The translations under genes were made by a program, and so were the position numbers. From positions 248,001 to 312,000 of the forward strand of contig NZ_JUHG01000018.1 of the NCBI RefSeq assembly GCF_000799715.1: a stretch of 64,000 bases of DNA. The letters run 5' to 3'. The notes under the pieces were generated by a model. The model was given only the letters and a program-made list of their open reading frames with translations. It was not told where the DNA came from and did no database searches. Origin of the DNA: Martinezella rhizogenes (GTDB lineage Bacteria; Pseudomonadota; Alphaproteobacteria; Rhizobiales; Rhizobiaceae). Positions 36,106 to 48,425 of the stretch are shown piece after piece (position 1 is the first letter of the stretch; every line of letters starts with the position of its first letter).

Positions 36106-37428
36106 ATGCGCCTGTCTCGTTACTTCATGCCCATCCTGAAGGAAAATCCCAAGGAGGCGGAAATCGTTTCCCACCGGTTGATGCTGCGCGCCGGCATGAT
36201 CCGTCAGCAGTCGCAAGGCATCTATTCCTGGTTGCCGTTGGGTAAGCGCGTTCTCGACAAGGTCAACAAGATCATTCGCGAGGAACAGAACCGTTCCGGC
36301 GCCATCGAGCTGTCGATGCCGACATTGCAGTCGGCTGAGCTCTGGCAGGAAAGCGGCCGTTACGACGCCTATGGCAAGGAGATGCTTCGCATCAAGGACC
36401 GCCAGGATCGGCCGATGCTTTACGGCCCGACCAACGAGGAGATGGTCACCGACATCTTCCGTTCCTACGTCAAGTCCTACAAGGATCTGCCGCTGAACCT
36501 CTACCATATCCAGCTGAAGTTCCGCGACGAGATCCGTCCGCGCTTCGGCACCATGCGCTCGCGCGAATTCATGATGAAGGATGCCTATTCCTTCGATCTG
36601 ACGCAGGAAGGCGCCGTGGTGGCCTACAACAAGATGTTTGCGGCCTACCTGCGCACCTTCGATCGCCTTGGTCTGAGGGCAATTCCGATGCGCGCCGACA
36701 CCGGGCCGATCGGCGGCGATCTTAGCCATGAGTTCATCATTCTCGCCGATACCGGCGAATCCGAAGTTTTCTGCCACAAGGATTTCGTCAATTTCGATAT
36801 TCCGCCGGAAGACACCAATTTTGATGATGCCGCCGGTCTGAAGGGGATCTTCGACAAGTGGACGTCGCTTTACGCGGCAACCTCCGAAATGCACGACGAG
36901 GCGGCCTTCAACGCTATCCCTGAAGGCGAGCGCCTGTCGGCCCGTGGCATCGAAGTCGGTCATATCTTCTATTTCGGCACGAAATATTCCGAGCCGATGG
37001 GTGCGAAAGTGCAGGGTCCCGACGGCAAGGAGCATGCCGTCCACATGGGATCTTACGGTATTGGCCCGACACGCCTTGTTCCCGCCATCATCGAAGCATC
37101 GCATGACGAGAACGGAATCATCTGGCCGGCCTCGGTCGCGCCCTTTGATGTCGTCGTGATCAACATGAAGTCCGGTGATCAGGCCTGCGACGCCGCTTGC
37201 GAGACGATCTACGCAACGTTGTCCAAGGCCGGCAAGGATGTCCTGCTCGACGATCGGGACGATCGCGCTGGAACGAAGTTTGCGACGGCAGATCTGATCG
37301 GTGTGCCCGTGCAGATCATCGTCGGACCGCGTTCGATCGCGAGCGGCGAGGTGGAAGTCAAGGACCGCAAGACTGGCGCCCGCGAGACGATGACCGTCGA
37401 AGCGGCGATCAATAAACTGGCAGGCTGA
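36106..37428 (+). CDS. proS: Prolyl-tRNA synthetase, short form without editing domain
   Basis: A class II synthetase of 440 residues that charges tRNA-Pro. Motif 2 and 3 regions are visible (PTNEEMVTDIFRSYVKSY; FRDEIRPRFGTMRSREFMMKD; SYGIGPTRLVPAIIE). The E. coli enzyme is about 570 residues because of an inserted editing domain; here the segment between motifs 2 and 3 is short, so Ala-tRNA-Pro must be cleared by a separate factor. The start MRLSRYF at 36106 matches the family. lolC follows after 23 bases. Confidence 0.95.
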   Translation: MRLSRYFMPILKENPKEAEIVSHRLMLRAGMIRQQSQGIYSWLPLGKRVLDKVNKIIREEQNRSGAIELSMPTLQSAELWQESGRYDAYGKEMLRIKDRQDRPMLYGPTNEEMVTDIFRSYVKSYKDLPLNLYHIQLKFRDEIRPRFGTMRSREFMMKDAYSFDLTQEGAVVAYNKMFAAYLRTFDRLGLRAIPMRADTGPIGGDLSHEFIILADTGESEVFCHKDFVNFDIPPEDTNFDDAAGLKGIFDKWTSLYAATSEMHDEAAFNAIPEGERLSARGIEVGHIFYFGTKYSEPMGAKVQGPDGKEHAVHMGSYGIGPTRLVPAIIEASHDENGIIWPASVAPFDVVVINMKSGDQACDAACETIYATLSKAGKDVLLDDRDDRAGTKFATADLIGVPVQIIVGPRSIASGEVEVKDRKTGARETMTVEAAINKLAG

Positions 37429-37451
37429 TACAGCAATAGGATGAGAAGCGA

Positions 37452-38762
37452 ATGGCGGTAACCGCGGCAGTCGAGCAGCAGGAAAAGTCTTTCACGACTG
37501 GTCCGTCATCGCGTCCATTCTCCGGTTTCGAGCGGCTCGTTGCCTGGCGCTACCTGCGCTCCCGGCGCAAGGAGGCATCGATTTCGGTCATCGCCGGCTT
37601 CTCGCTGGTTGGCATCATGCTCGGCGTCGCGGCGCTGATCATCGTCATGGCCGTGATGAACGGTTTTCGCGCCGAGCTTTTCAAGCAAATTCTTGGTTTC
37701 AACGGCCATGTCGTTGTCCAGCCTGTCGATTCGCCGCTGAATGACTATGCCGCGCTGGCGCAGAAATTCATGACCGTTCCAGGCGTTACCATGGCCTTGC
37801 CATTGGTCGAGGGCGAGACGCTCGCCTCCGGTCGCGGCGGTTCCGGCACGGGCGCGCTCGTGCGCGGCATCCGCTCCGAGGACCTGACGAAGCTCAAGAC
37901 TGTCTCGGACCATATCGTCGAAGGCGACATGGTTGGCTTTGCCGCCGGCCAGGGCGTCATGGTCGGCTCGCGCCTGGCACGGCAACTGGGTCTGGCCGTT
38001 GGCGATCAGATCACGCTCACCGCGCCAGACGGCGACGTCACGCCTTTCGGGGTCAATCCGCGCGTCAAGGCCTATACCATATCCGGCCTCTTCGAAGTGG
38101 GGATGTCGCAATATGATTCCTCCGTGGTCTTCATGCCGCTTGAGGAAGCGCAGCTCTTTTTCAATGCCGAGGGGATCGTCGAGAAGATAGAGCTTTTCGT
38201 CAGCAATCCTGACGATGTCGACGCAATCAGGCCGAAGATTGAGGCGGTTGCGGGCAGGCAGGTCTTTCTGACCGACTGGCGTCAGGTCAACGAAACCTTC
38301 TTCTCGGCGCTGCAGGTCGAGCGCAACACCATGTTCATGATCCTGACGCTGATCGTCATCGTCGCGGCGCTCAACATCATTTCAGGCCTGATCATGCTGG
38401 TGAAGGACAAGGGAAGCGATATCGCCATCCTGCGCACCATGGGTGCGACATCGGGGGCGATCATGCGCATCTTCTTCATGACGGGGGCGGCGATCGGCGT
38501 TGTCGGCACGCTTGCCGGCGTCGCTCTTGGCGTTTTCGTTTGCCTCAACATCGAGTCCATCCGCCAGTTCTTCTCCTGGATATCGGGTACGGTGATCTTC
38601 AATCCGGAAGTCTACTTCCTCAGCAAGCTGCCGGCGGAGATGAATTTGAGCGAGACCATTTCCGTGGTCGTGATGGCGCTGACGCTGTCCTTCCTCGCCA
38701 CGATCTTCCCGGCCTGGCGCGCCTCACGGCTCGATCCGGTGCAGGCGCTACGGTACGAATAA
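37452..38762 (+). CDS. lolC: Lipoprotein-releasing ABC transporter permease LolC/E
   Basis: A 436-residue FtsX-type permease that extracts lipoproteins from the inner membrane for LolA. One N-terminal span (about 45-75) is followed by a large periplasmic domain (about 75-285) and three C-terminal spans (about 290-430). Only one LolC/E-type gene precedes lolD, so the transporter probably works with two copies of this protein (the LolF-like situation). It ends 15 bases before lolD. Confidence 0.93.
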   Translation: MAVTAAVEQQEKSFTTGPSSRPFSGFERLVAWRYLRSRRKEASISVIAGFSLVGIMLGVAALIIVMAVMNGFRAELFKQILGFNGHVVVQPVDSPLNDYAALAQKFMTVPGVTMALPLVEGETLASGRGGSGTGALVRGIRSEDLTKLKTVSDHIVEGDMVGFAAGQGVMVGSRLARQLGLAVGDQITLTAPDGDVTPFGVNPRVKAYTISGLFEVGMSQYDSSVVFMPLEEAQLFFNAEGIVEKIELFVSNPDDVDAIRPKIEAVAGRQVFLTDWRQVNETFFSALQVERNTMFMILTLIVIVAALNIISGLIMLVKDKGSDIAILRTMGATSGAIMRIFFMTGAAIGVVGTLAGVALGVFVCLNIESIRQFFSWISGTVIFNPEVYFLSKLPAEMNLSETISVVVMALTLSFLATIFPAWRASRLDPVQALRYE

Positions 38763-38777
38763 GGAATTCCACATTTG

Positions 38778-39461
38778 ATGAAACGCAACGTCGTTCTCCA
38801 GCTCTCGGGCGTGGAGCGTCATTACGGGCAGGGCGAAACCCGGCTGTCGATCCTGAAGAGCGCCGACTTCGCCCTGCACAGCGGCGAGATCGTCGCCCTG
38901 GTCGCGCCGTCGGGGACGGGCAAGTCGACGCTCCTACATGTCGCCGGCCTGCTGGAACATCCCGACGCCGGGGAGGTGACGATCAACGGCCATGCCTGCG
39001 AAGGACTGTCGGATGAAAAGCGCACGGCGGTCCGCCGCAGCGAGATCGGTTTCGTCTATCAGTTCCATCATTTGCTGCCGGAGTTTTCGGCGCTTGAAAA
39101 TATCATGATGCCGCAGCTGATTTCCGGCCTGTCGCGGAAGGAGGCGAGCGTTCGCGCCGCCCAGCTTCTCGACTATATGCGCATCGGACACCGCGCCGAT
39201 CACCGCCCGACCGAACTTTCCGGCGGTGAACAGCAGCGTGTCGCCATCGCCCGCGCCGTTGCCAATGCACCGCTGGTGCTGCTGGCCGATGAGCCGACCG
39301 GCAATCTCGATCCCGAAACCGCGCATTACGTCTTCGATGCGCTCGAGGCGTTGGTGCGGCAGTCGGGCCTCGCGGCGCTGATCGCCACGCATAATCACGA
39401 CCTTGCGGCGCGCATGGACCGTCGCGTTACCATCAATGACGGCAAGGTTGTGGAGTTCTGA
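38778..39461 (+). CDS. lolD: Lipoprotein-releasing ABC transporter ATPase LolD
   Basis: A 227-residue ABC ATPase with Walker A APSGTGKST, signature LSGGEQQRVAIARAV, Walker B LLADEPTGNLDP and the switch His in ATHNHD. It drives lipoprotein release together with the preceding permease. The ATG at 38778 is used; a TTG lies one codon earlier. Its stop codon is inside a hairpin shared with the convergent neighbour. Confidence 0.96.
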   Translation: MKRNVVLQLSGVERHYGQGETRLSILKSADFALHSGEIVALVAPSGTGKSTLLHVAGLLEHPDAGEVTINGHACEGLSDEKRTAVRRSEIGFVYQFHHLLPEFSALENIMMPQLISGLSRKEASVRAAQLLDYMRIGHRADHRPTELSGGEQQRVAIARAVANAPLVLLADEPTGNLDPETAHYVFDALEALVRQSGLAALIATHNHDLAARMDRRVTINDGKVVEF

Positions 39462-39483
39462 TCGTCCGTCACGGGACGATCAG
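39458..39483. terminator. Hairpin spanning the stops of lolD and the convergent gene
   Basis: CTGATCGTCC/GGACGATCAG forms a 10-bp stem with a 6-base loop. It includes the lolD TGA, and the stop codon of the minus-strand gene begins in the loop. There is no T-run, but its position between convergent genes suggests a two-way terminator. Confidence 0.6.
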
Positions 39484-39948
39484 CCCACCGCGATAATCCA
39501 GCTCGTAAGCCTTGCGCTCGTTCACAAGGATGACTTCGTGGCCGATGAAGTGATCGCAGCCACCGGTGCTGCGGTCGACATAGCGGCCGAGCGGATGGTC
39601 GAATTCGAAGCCGCCTAGAAAGCGTTTCTCATCGAGGTAGAGCCGCAGCAGCGACGCCTTGATGATCATCCCCGCGACTGTCCCGTTGATCAGATCGCGT
39701 TCGACAATGCGCCCGAAATAATTCATCACCCAGACCGGCTCGTCGTCAAGCCAGATCAGTTCCTGTCCGGCGAAATCCGTGCCGCCGAAATAGCTGTCGA
39801 GATAGCGCCAGCGGCCGCGGGTATAGCCGATGTCATGCGAGCCGCTGCGGCAGGACGGCAGTCTCTCGCCATCGCCGACATAGGTTTCGGCCTTCGCCGT
39901 GACAATGAAATCATTCAGCTCGGCAAGATCCGGCACGGTTCTCTCCAT
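39469..39948 (-). CDS. DUF5680-like protein
   Basis: A 159-residue soluble protein. The stretch SGSHDIGYTRGRWRYLDSYF, then FAGQELIWLDDEPVWVMNYFG, fits the DUF5680 family as I recall it. Its members are small proteins of unknown function, often beside transcription regulators. No signal peptide or membrane span is present. It is convergent with lolD (seven bases apart) and divergent from the LexA-controlled region next door. Family assignment is moderate; the coding call is firm. Confidence 0.75.
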   Translation of the reverse strand: MERTVPDLAELNDFIVTAKAETYVGDGERLPSCRSGSHDIGYTRGRWRYLDSYFGGTDFAGQELIWLDDEPVWVMNYFGRIVERDLINGTVAGMIIKASLLRLYLDEKRFLGGFEFDHPLGRYVDRSTGGCDHFIGHEVILVNERKAYELDYRGGLIVP

Positions 39949-40117
39949 TCATGGTGAGCGATCAGCATGTCATGCGAGCCATGGTTTGTAAAGAACGTAT
40001 AGTGAACAAATGGAAGCCATGACCGGGTGCGCCGCATCACTCCCGATTTGGTCCGCCTGCTATTCCATGCCCAGTCGCGCTCAAAAATACTGACGATGAA
40101 ATTTATTGATGCACCTA

Positions 40118-40146
40118 TTGACTCTCGAACAAAAATAGAACAAATA
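40118..40146 (+). promoter_or_regulatory. SOS promoter: LexA box between -35 and -10
   Basis: The alphaproteobacterial LexA site is a direct repeat GTTC-N7-GTTC. Here GAAC-aaaaata-GAAC (40127-40141) is an exact match on the other strand. A -35-like TTGACT (40118-40123) precedes it and an AT-rich -10 (about 40140-40147) follows, so LexA would sit on the core promoter. The expected start, near 40153, is about 20 bases before the small ORF at 40175. Confidence 0.75.
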
Positions 40147-40174
40147 AGAAACATAACGAGTAAGGAGCGCGTAA

Positions 40175-40261
40175 ATGACCGATATCATTCGAGACGTTGC
40201 AGCATTCACCTCCATCGTGATGTTCGTCGCCAGCTTTTCCCTGATCATGATGGCGATGTGA
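40175..40261 (+). CDS. 28-residue single-span membrane protein, SOS-controlled (SidA-like)
   Basis: A 28-codon frame with an excellent ribosome-binding site (AAGGAG, spacing about 7). The product starts MTDIIRDVAAF and is then almost entirely hydrophobic (residues 8-28, rich in Val, Phe, Met, Ile), so it is one membrane helix with a short polar N-terminus. It lies 33 bases after a perfect LexA box and about 120 bases before dnaE. Caulobacter SidA is an SOS-induced 29-residue membrane protein that blocks division through FtsW/FtsN. I infer a functional analogue from size, topology and control; sequence identity with SidA could not be tested. A weak hairpin (40272-40295) follows. Confidence 0.65.
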   Translation: MTDIIRDVAAFTSIVMFVASFSLIMMAM

Positions 40262-40378
40262 GATTTATCCCCACGGGTGTTGCGATGCGCCCGTGATTCA
40301 TGAGGATAGCTTCTGGACTTTACCGTCCGCTATGCCGACAATGCAGCCGATTCATTTGGGCATGCGGAAGGGCATAAA

Positions 40379-43872
<3,494 letters not shown>

Positions 43873-43876
<4 letters not shown>

Positions 43877-45141
43877 CCCTTTTTCCCCAGCGCGCCGCTA
43901 TTGGTGATGGTGATGAAATCGGTGCCGTTGCCGGTTTCAGGGCCTACGCCGGTGTCGGAAATCGTCAGCGACGACCCTGCGGTCAGCAGGTCGCCGATCT
44001 CGCGCCTGATGTCGTCCTGTATGGTAATGCGGTTCAGCGCGCGGTCGGCGGCGTCGAGCGATTGCGCCTGCTCTTCACTGGTGATACCAAGCCGTTTTTT
44101 TGTAGCCTTGGAGAGATCGTCCTCCAGCGTCACGCCGAACCAGTCCGCCTTGCCGTTGATCCTGTCGATCGCATTTGCAGTGAAGAAATGCGTGCCGAGC
44201 GCTTCCTGCGGATCCGTAATGATCGCGGGCGCCTCGAACAGCGGCTTGAAATTCTGGCGAACCATGATGGTGCCGTTCGGCGGCTCGCCCTTGCCGGCGG
44301 CGGCATAGACCGCCTTCATCAGCGCCGGGCTGACAAGGCTGCCCGATGTCATGATGTCGTGCGCCTTCTTGAAGTCCCCGATCGCCTGCACGGTCGCCGG
44401 TCCAAGCAAGCCGTCAGGCGTGCCGGTCGCAAAGCCCATGTCGTTCAACAGACCCTGTAGATCGCGAACGTTTTCGCGCAGTCCCCGGCGGGTCATCAGG
44501 ATGCTCAGTGGAGCTTGAGCGACCGGCTGCGCTGCCCGTGCGGCCGGCGGGATCGGCAAGGCGGCTGTATCGGTCGTGGCGACCTGCACCGGTTTCGCCT
44601 GTGGGATGAAGACAGCTGTCGTCGGGCGCAGCTCGAGATCGGAGAACAGCACGGAAGCGGGTGCGGCCTCGGGCTGGAACAACATGGCATGTTCGAAAGG
44701 CTGCGGCACCAGCGGATGGTCGGCGATGACGACATGCACGCCGCGCTCGGTCATCTGGTAGAGCATCTTGGCAAAAGCCCTGGGCATGCGCACGCAGCCA
44801 TGTGATGCGGGATAATTCGGCACTGAATTGGATTCGTGCAGCGCGATACCGGACCATGTCAGCCGCTGCATGAAGGGCATCGGCGAGTTCGAATAGAGGT
44901 TGGACTCGTGATAGACCTCCTTCTCCAGAATGGAGAAGATGCCGCTCGGTGTCGTGTGGCCACGCTTGCCGGTCGAAACCTTCGACGTCGCCACCACCTT
45001 GTCGCCGTCATAGACGGCCAGCGACTGCCGATCCTTCGACACGACGATCTGCAACGTGCGGACGTCGTCCGCCGCAAGGGCAGGGTAAACGAGGGCTGTG
45101 GCCGATAACAGGCCAAGTCCGAAAAGAAAACGCCGCTTCAT
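43873..45141 (-). CDS. L,D-transpeptidase (YkuD family) with peptidoglycan-binding domain
   Basis: A secreted cell-wall cross-linking enzyme of about 422 residues. It has a Sec signal peptide (RRFLFGLGLLSATALVYPALA), a YkuD catalytic domain (about 28-150) with the HGCVRMP active site (Cys116, with His102 upstream) and a peptidoglycan-binding-1 repeat (about 213-265, LLNDMGFATGTPDGLLGPAT). The C-terminal part (about 290-420) is shared with other rhizobial LDTs. Rhizobiales rely on 3-3 cross-links for polar growth, so this is probably a core enzyme. The start is uncertain: ATG at 45141 or 45147, both without a good ribosome-binding site. Confidence 0.9.
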
Positions 45142-45294
45142 ACACATACCAAAACGCAATACTCGTATTGGTGCAGACTAGACTTCGAAGTTTAAGGAAG
45201 ACTTGAAGACAAGCCGCCTATTCGAAATGCTTTTTCGACGATTCACCACGAAAAGACCTGCCCAATCAGCGCAATTGCGGCAAGATGTGTTTTA

Positions 45295-45312
45295 TGTAAT
45301 TCTTAAATTACA
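45295..45312. promoter_or_regulatory. Inverted repeat upstream of the FemAB/TPR gene
   Basis: TGTAATT-CTTA-AATTACA, a perfect 7-base inverted repeat with a 4-base spacer, centred 36 bases before the start codon at 45340. In this AT-rich intergenic region it is a candidate operator. Confidence 0.4.
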
Positions 45313-45339
45313 GAATGTGGAGCCGGATGGGGGTTCGAC

Positions 45340-47085
45340 ATGCAAGTGGACGTGATCGAAACGCTGGAAGATCTGCAAGCGTTGAAAGGCAACTGGGATC
45401 GGATCTATGAGATCGACCCGGAAGCACACAGCTTTTTGTCCTGGACCTGGATATCGAGCTGGTTTTCTTCACGCAACTTGCCCTGGTTCGTGCTGGCGGC
45501 GAAGGAGGAGGCTGACGACACCTATGTCGCTTTCTTCCCGATCCAGCTCGGCACTGGCCTCGATCGAGGCAAGGGCTTCTATAATATCATCGCCATGGGC
45601 GGTTCCTACTTCGCTCCCTATACCGGCATTCTTTGTGATGCGGCCCATGCTGACGCATCGGCCCTGGCTTTTGCGGAGCACATCCGCAGCTTTCATTGGC
45701 GCAGCCTGCATCTGGACGGTATTGATCGGTCATCCGCGCGGATCGGACTTTTCATTGACCATTTCCCGCCCGAGGATTTTACCGGTGACAGGGTCCGGCA
45801 CCCCGCGCGCATTCAGAATGCGACGGACCGGGTCGACCCCGAGATCCATCTCCATGTGACGCTACCGGCGGATTTCGAATCCTTCCTCAGCGAAAAACTT
45901 CGTCCACGAATACGGCGCAATGTTCGTCTTGGCCTGCGCAAGCTGGATAGCTCAACGGCGCTCCGGGTGACCCATGGCGACAGTGGAACTGCTGGGGACG
46001 ACTTGGCGGCGTTGCTGGGCCTCTGGAAGAGGCAATGGGGACAGCGCGATCCAGGCCATGCGCACTACGTCCTCGACAATGCCCGGTCGGTTCTGCCGGA
46101 TTGCGGCGCCGATCTCTTTCTGCCGATCTTGCGGCAGGACGAGACACCGATCGCGGCCTCCGCTATCCTTCTTGACCACCCCAGGAAGAGCCTGATCTGC
46201 TTCCTCAGCGCCCGAGACGTGACGATCCGGGATATGTCCCCAGGCTTGATGTTGCACGCCTATACGATCCGCTGGGCGATCGAGAATGGCTTTCGTATCT
46301 ACGATCTCGGCGCGGGCAATTATGCCCATAAGTATATTTTCGGCTCCGTTAGCCGGCGCATCGAGCACTATCGGATCGACACGAGAACGGAGTGGAATCT
46401 GGGCGAGCGGCTCGATCCGCATTGTCTGCCGCTTGTACTTGCCCGCGTCAAAGATCTGCATGCCGCCGGTGATCACAGCGATGCCGAGATCGGCTGCCGG
46501 CAGATCCTTGCCGTCGAGCCCACGCATGGCAAGGCATTGGCCCTCTACCGTGACATCATGGCGTCACGGACGCTCTGGCAGGCAATCTGGTCCGACGACG
46601 CCGCAGCCGGTGATCAGGGCGCCGTGGACCGTGCTGAGGCGGAAAGGCAATGCCGCGTTTCGATCGCCGAAAATCCCGGAGATTTCGATGCGGTGCATCG
46701 GCTGAGCATACTGCTGCTGCTGCGCGGCGAGGCCAGGGAGGCGGAGGCCGAGATCGGGCGGGCACTGGAGCTCCGTCCCGATTCCGCTGCCGTCCATTGC
46801 TCCTACGGCAATATCCTTGCCGCGACCCGGAATTTCGAGGCCGCCGTCATCCGCTATGATCGCGCCATCGCCCTGGAGCCGGACCATGCTGTCGCCCACA
46901 ATAACAAGGGCAACGCATTGCGCCACCTGGGGCGCCCCGACGAGGCACTGGCGAGCTATGATGATGCGATTGCGATCAGGCCGGATTACAAGCAGGCGCT
47001 CGCCAATCGCGCCGCACTTTTCGATGAAGAGCCGGACATGCTGCCGCCCCTCTCTCACGTTCCGCGCTTGCCGCCGAATGTGTAG
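45340..47085 (+). CDS. FemAB/CelD-type acyltransferase fused to TPR repeats
   Basis: A 581-residue protein in two parts. Residues 1-370 are a double GNAT fold of the Acetyltransf_6 (CelD/BcsL, FemAB-like) type, with the core PRIRRNVRLGLRKL and a C-terminal IYDLGAGNYAHKYIFGS. Residues 375-565 are tetratricopeptide repeats, the clearest being AAVHCSYGNILAATRNFEAA and AVAHNNKGNALRHLGRPDEA. Such enzymes often modify exported polysaccharides or lipids; the TPRs would hold a partner. No signal peptide is present. The last 31 bases overlap the convergent dinB. Confidence 0.85.
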   Translation: MQVDVIETLEDLQALKGNWDRIYEIDPEAHSFLSWTWISSWFSSRNLPWFVLAAKEEADDTYVAFFPIQLGTGLDRGKGFYNIIAMGGSYFAPYTGILCDAAHADASALAFAEHIRSFHWRSLHLDGIDRSSARIGLFIDHFPPEDFTGDRVRHPARIQNATDRVDPEIHLHVTLPADFESFLSEKLRPRIRRNVRLGLRKLDSSTALRVTHGDSGTAGDDLAALLGLWKRQWGQRDPGHAHYVLDNARSVLPDCGADLFLPILRQDETPIAASAILLDHPRKSLICFLSARDVTIRDMSPGLMLHAYTIRWAIENGFRIYDLGAGNYAHKYIFGSVSRRIEHYRIDTRTEWNLGERLDPHCLPLVLARVKDLHAAGDHSDAEIGCRQILAVEPTHGKALALYRDIMASRTLWQAIWSDDAAAGDQGAVDRAEAERQCRVSIAENPGDFDAVHRLSILLLLRGEAREAEAEIGRALELRPDSAAVHCSYGNILAATRNFEAAVIRYDRAIALEPDHAVAHNNKGNALRHLGRPDEALASYDDAIAIRPDYKQALANRAALFDEEPDMLPPLSHVPRLPPNV

Positions 47086-48344
47086 CCGGTCTCGACGGTC
47101 TTGTTGCCGAATTTTTCCCTGAGCTTGTCCATTGCCGCCTCGGCTGCCGCGCGGCGGGTCGCCTGTTCGTCGATCAGATCCGGTGGATCGGCGCGGGCGG
47201 CGTCGCAGAGATCGGTGACGCCGATGCCGATCAGGCGGAATTTCGTCCCGTCGGTCTCATGTTCGAGCAATCGCAGGCCTGTGCGAAAGATGCGGTCGGC
47301 AAGCTGAGTCGGGTCTTCCAGGCGGCGGTTGCGCGTGCGGCTTTTGAAATCCGCCGATTTCAGCTTCAGCACGACGGTGTGCCCTGCGATGTCGCCACGC
47401 TTCAGGCGGCGCGACACTTTTTCCGAGAGATCGCGCAGGATCGGCACGAGGTCTTCGTGCCGGGAAATGTCGTCGAAAAAGGTCGTTTCCGCCGATACGC
47501 TTTTCGCTTCGTCATTCAGATGCACGGTGCGGTCGTCGATGCCGCGCGACAGGCGGAAAAGCCTTTGACCGATAACGCCATAGCGGCGCATCAGATCGCC
47601 TTCCTCCATGGTCTGTAACTGGCCGATGGTGCGGATGCCGTTGCTTTCCAGTGTCGCCGCGAATGCCTTGCCGACGCCCCAGATGGTCGTCACGGGGCGG
47701 GGTTCTAGAAACGACAGTGCCTCCTCCCGCCCGATCACTGAAAAACCACGCGGCTTCTGCAGATCGGACGCCACCTTGGCGAGGAACTTGCAATAGGAGA
47801 GGCCGACCGAGATGGTGATGCCAATCTCGCTTTCGATGCGCTTGACGAATTTCGCCAGGATCCGCGCCGGCGGGTCATGATGCAGGCGCTGCGTGCCCTC
47901 GAGCTCCAGAAATGCCTCGTCGATCGAAAGCGGCTGCACCAGCGGCGTCAGCTCCTGCATCAGCGTTCGCACCTCGCGGCCGACGCGAACATATTTCTCC
48001 ATGTCGGGGCGGATGACGACCGCCTGCGGACAGGCTTCCAGCGCCTTGAACATCGGCATGGCTGAGCGGACGCCATGGATGCGAGCGATATAGCAGGCGG
48101 TGGATACGACACCGCGCTTGCCGCCACCGATAATGACCGGCTTGTCGGCCAGCTCCGGATTGTCACGCTTTTCGATGGAGGCATAAAAGGCGTCGCAATC
48201 GATATGCGCCAGCGTCAGGTCGTAGAGTTCACGGTGATACACAAGGCGCGGACTGCCGCAGGCACGGCAACGCGTTCGCTCGCTCAATTGCTCGCTCAAG
48301 CAATCGCGGCAAAAACCTGAAATTTTGTCGGGCGCGCTGGTCAT
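47055..48344 (-). CDS. dinB: DNA polymerase IV with N-terminal zinc ribbon
   Basis: A Y-family translesion polymerase of about 429 residues. Catalytic motifs AHIDCDAFYASIE and QPLSIDEAFLELEG hold the metal-binding acidic residues. Helix-hairpin-helix, little-finger and clamp-contact regions follow. Before the polymerase lies a CxxC/CxxC finger (GFCRDC and CRACGS), absent from E. coli DinB but seen in rhizobial homologues. The ATG at 48344 is chosen because a LexA box lies directly upstream; an ATG at 48368 (with AAGGTGG) would place the box inside the coding region and is the main alternative. Confidence 0.9.
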   Translation of the reverse strand: MTSAPDKISGFCRDCLSEQLSERTRCRACGSPRLVYHRELYDLTLAHIDCDAFYASIEKRDNPELADKPVIIGGGKRGVVSTACYIARIHGVRSAMPMFKALEACPQAVVIRPDMEKYVRVGREVRTLMQELTPLVQPLSIDEAFLELEGTQRLHHDPPARILAKFVKRIESEIGITISVGLSYCKFLAKVASDLQKPRGFSVIGREEALSFLEPRPVTTIWGVGKAFAATLESNGIRTIGQLQTMEEGDLMRRYGVIGQRLFRLSRGIDDRTVHLNDEAKSVSAETTFFDDISRHEDLVPILRDLSEKVSRRLKRGDIAGHTVVLKLKSADFKSRTRNRRLEDPTQLADRIFRTGLRLLEHETDGTKFRLIGIGVTDLCDAARADPPDLIDEQATRRAAAEAAMDKLREKFGNKTVETGYTFGGKRGT

Positions 48345-48351
48345 GAAACGA

Positions 48352-48366
48352 GAACAAAAATTGAAC
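48352..48366 (-). promoter_or_regulatory. LexA box of dinB
   Basis: On the minus strand, GTTC-aattttt-GTTC, an exact alphaproteobacterial LexA direct repeat. A possible promoter upstream is TTGAGA (48396-48401) with TAAGGT (48373-48378), 17 bases apart; LexA would then cover the start of transcription. DinB is an established SOS gene. Confidence 0.8.
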
Positions 48367-48425
48367 ATCGCCACCTTATGTTCTAAGCTCGCGAGTCTCA
48401 AGGCGGAAAAACGACAAAGGAGGGG

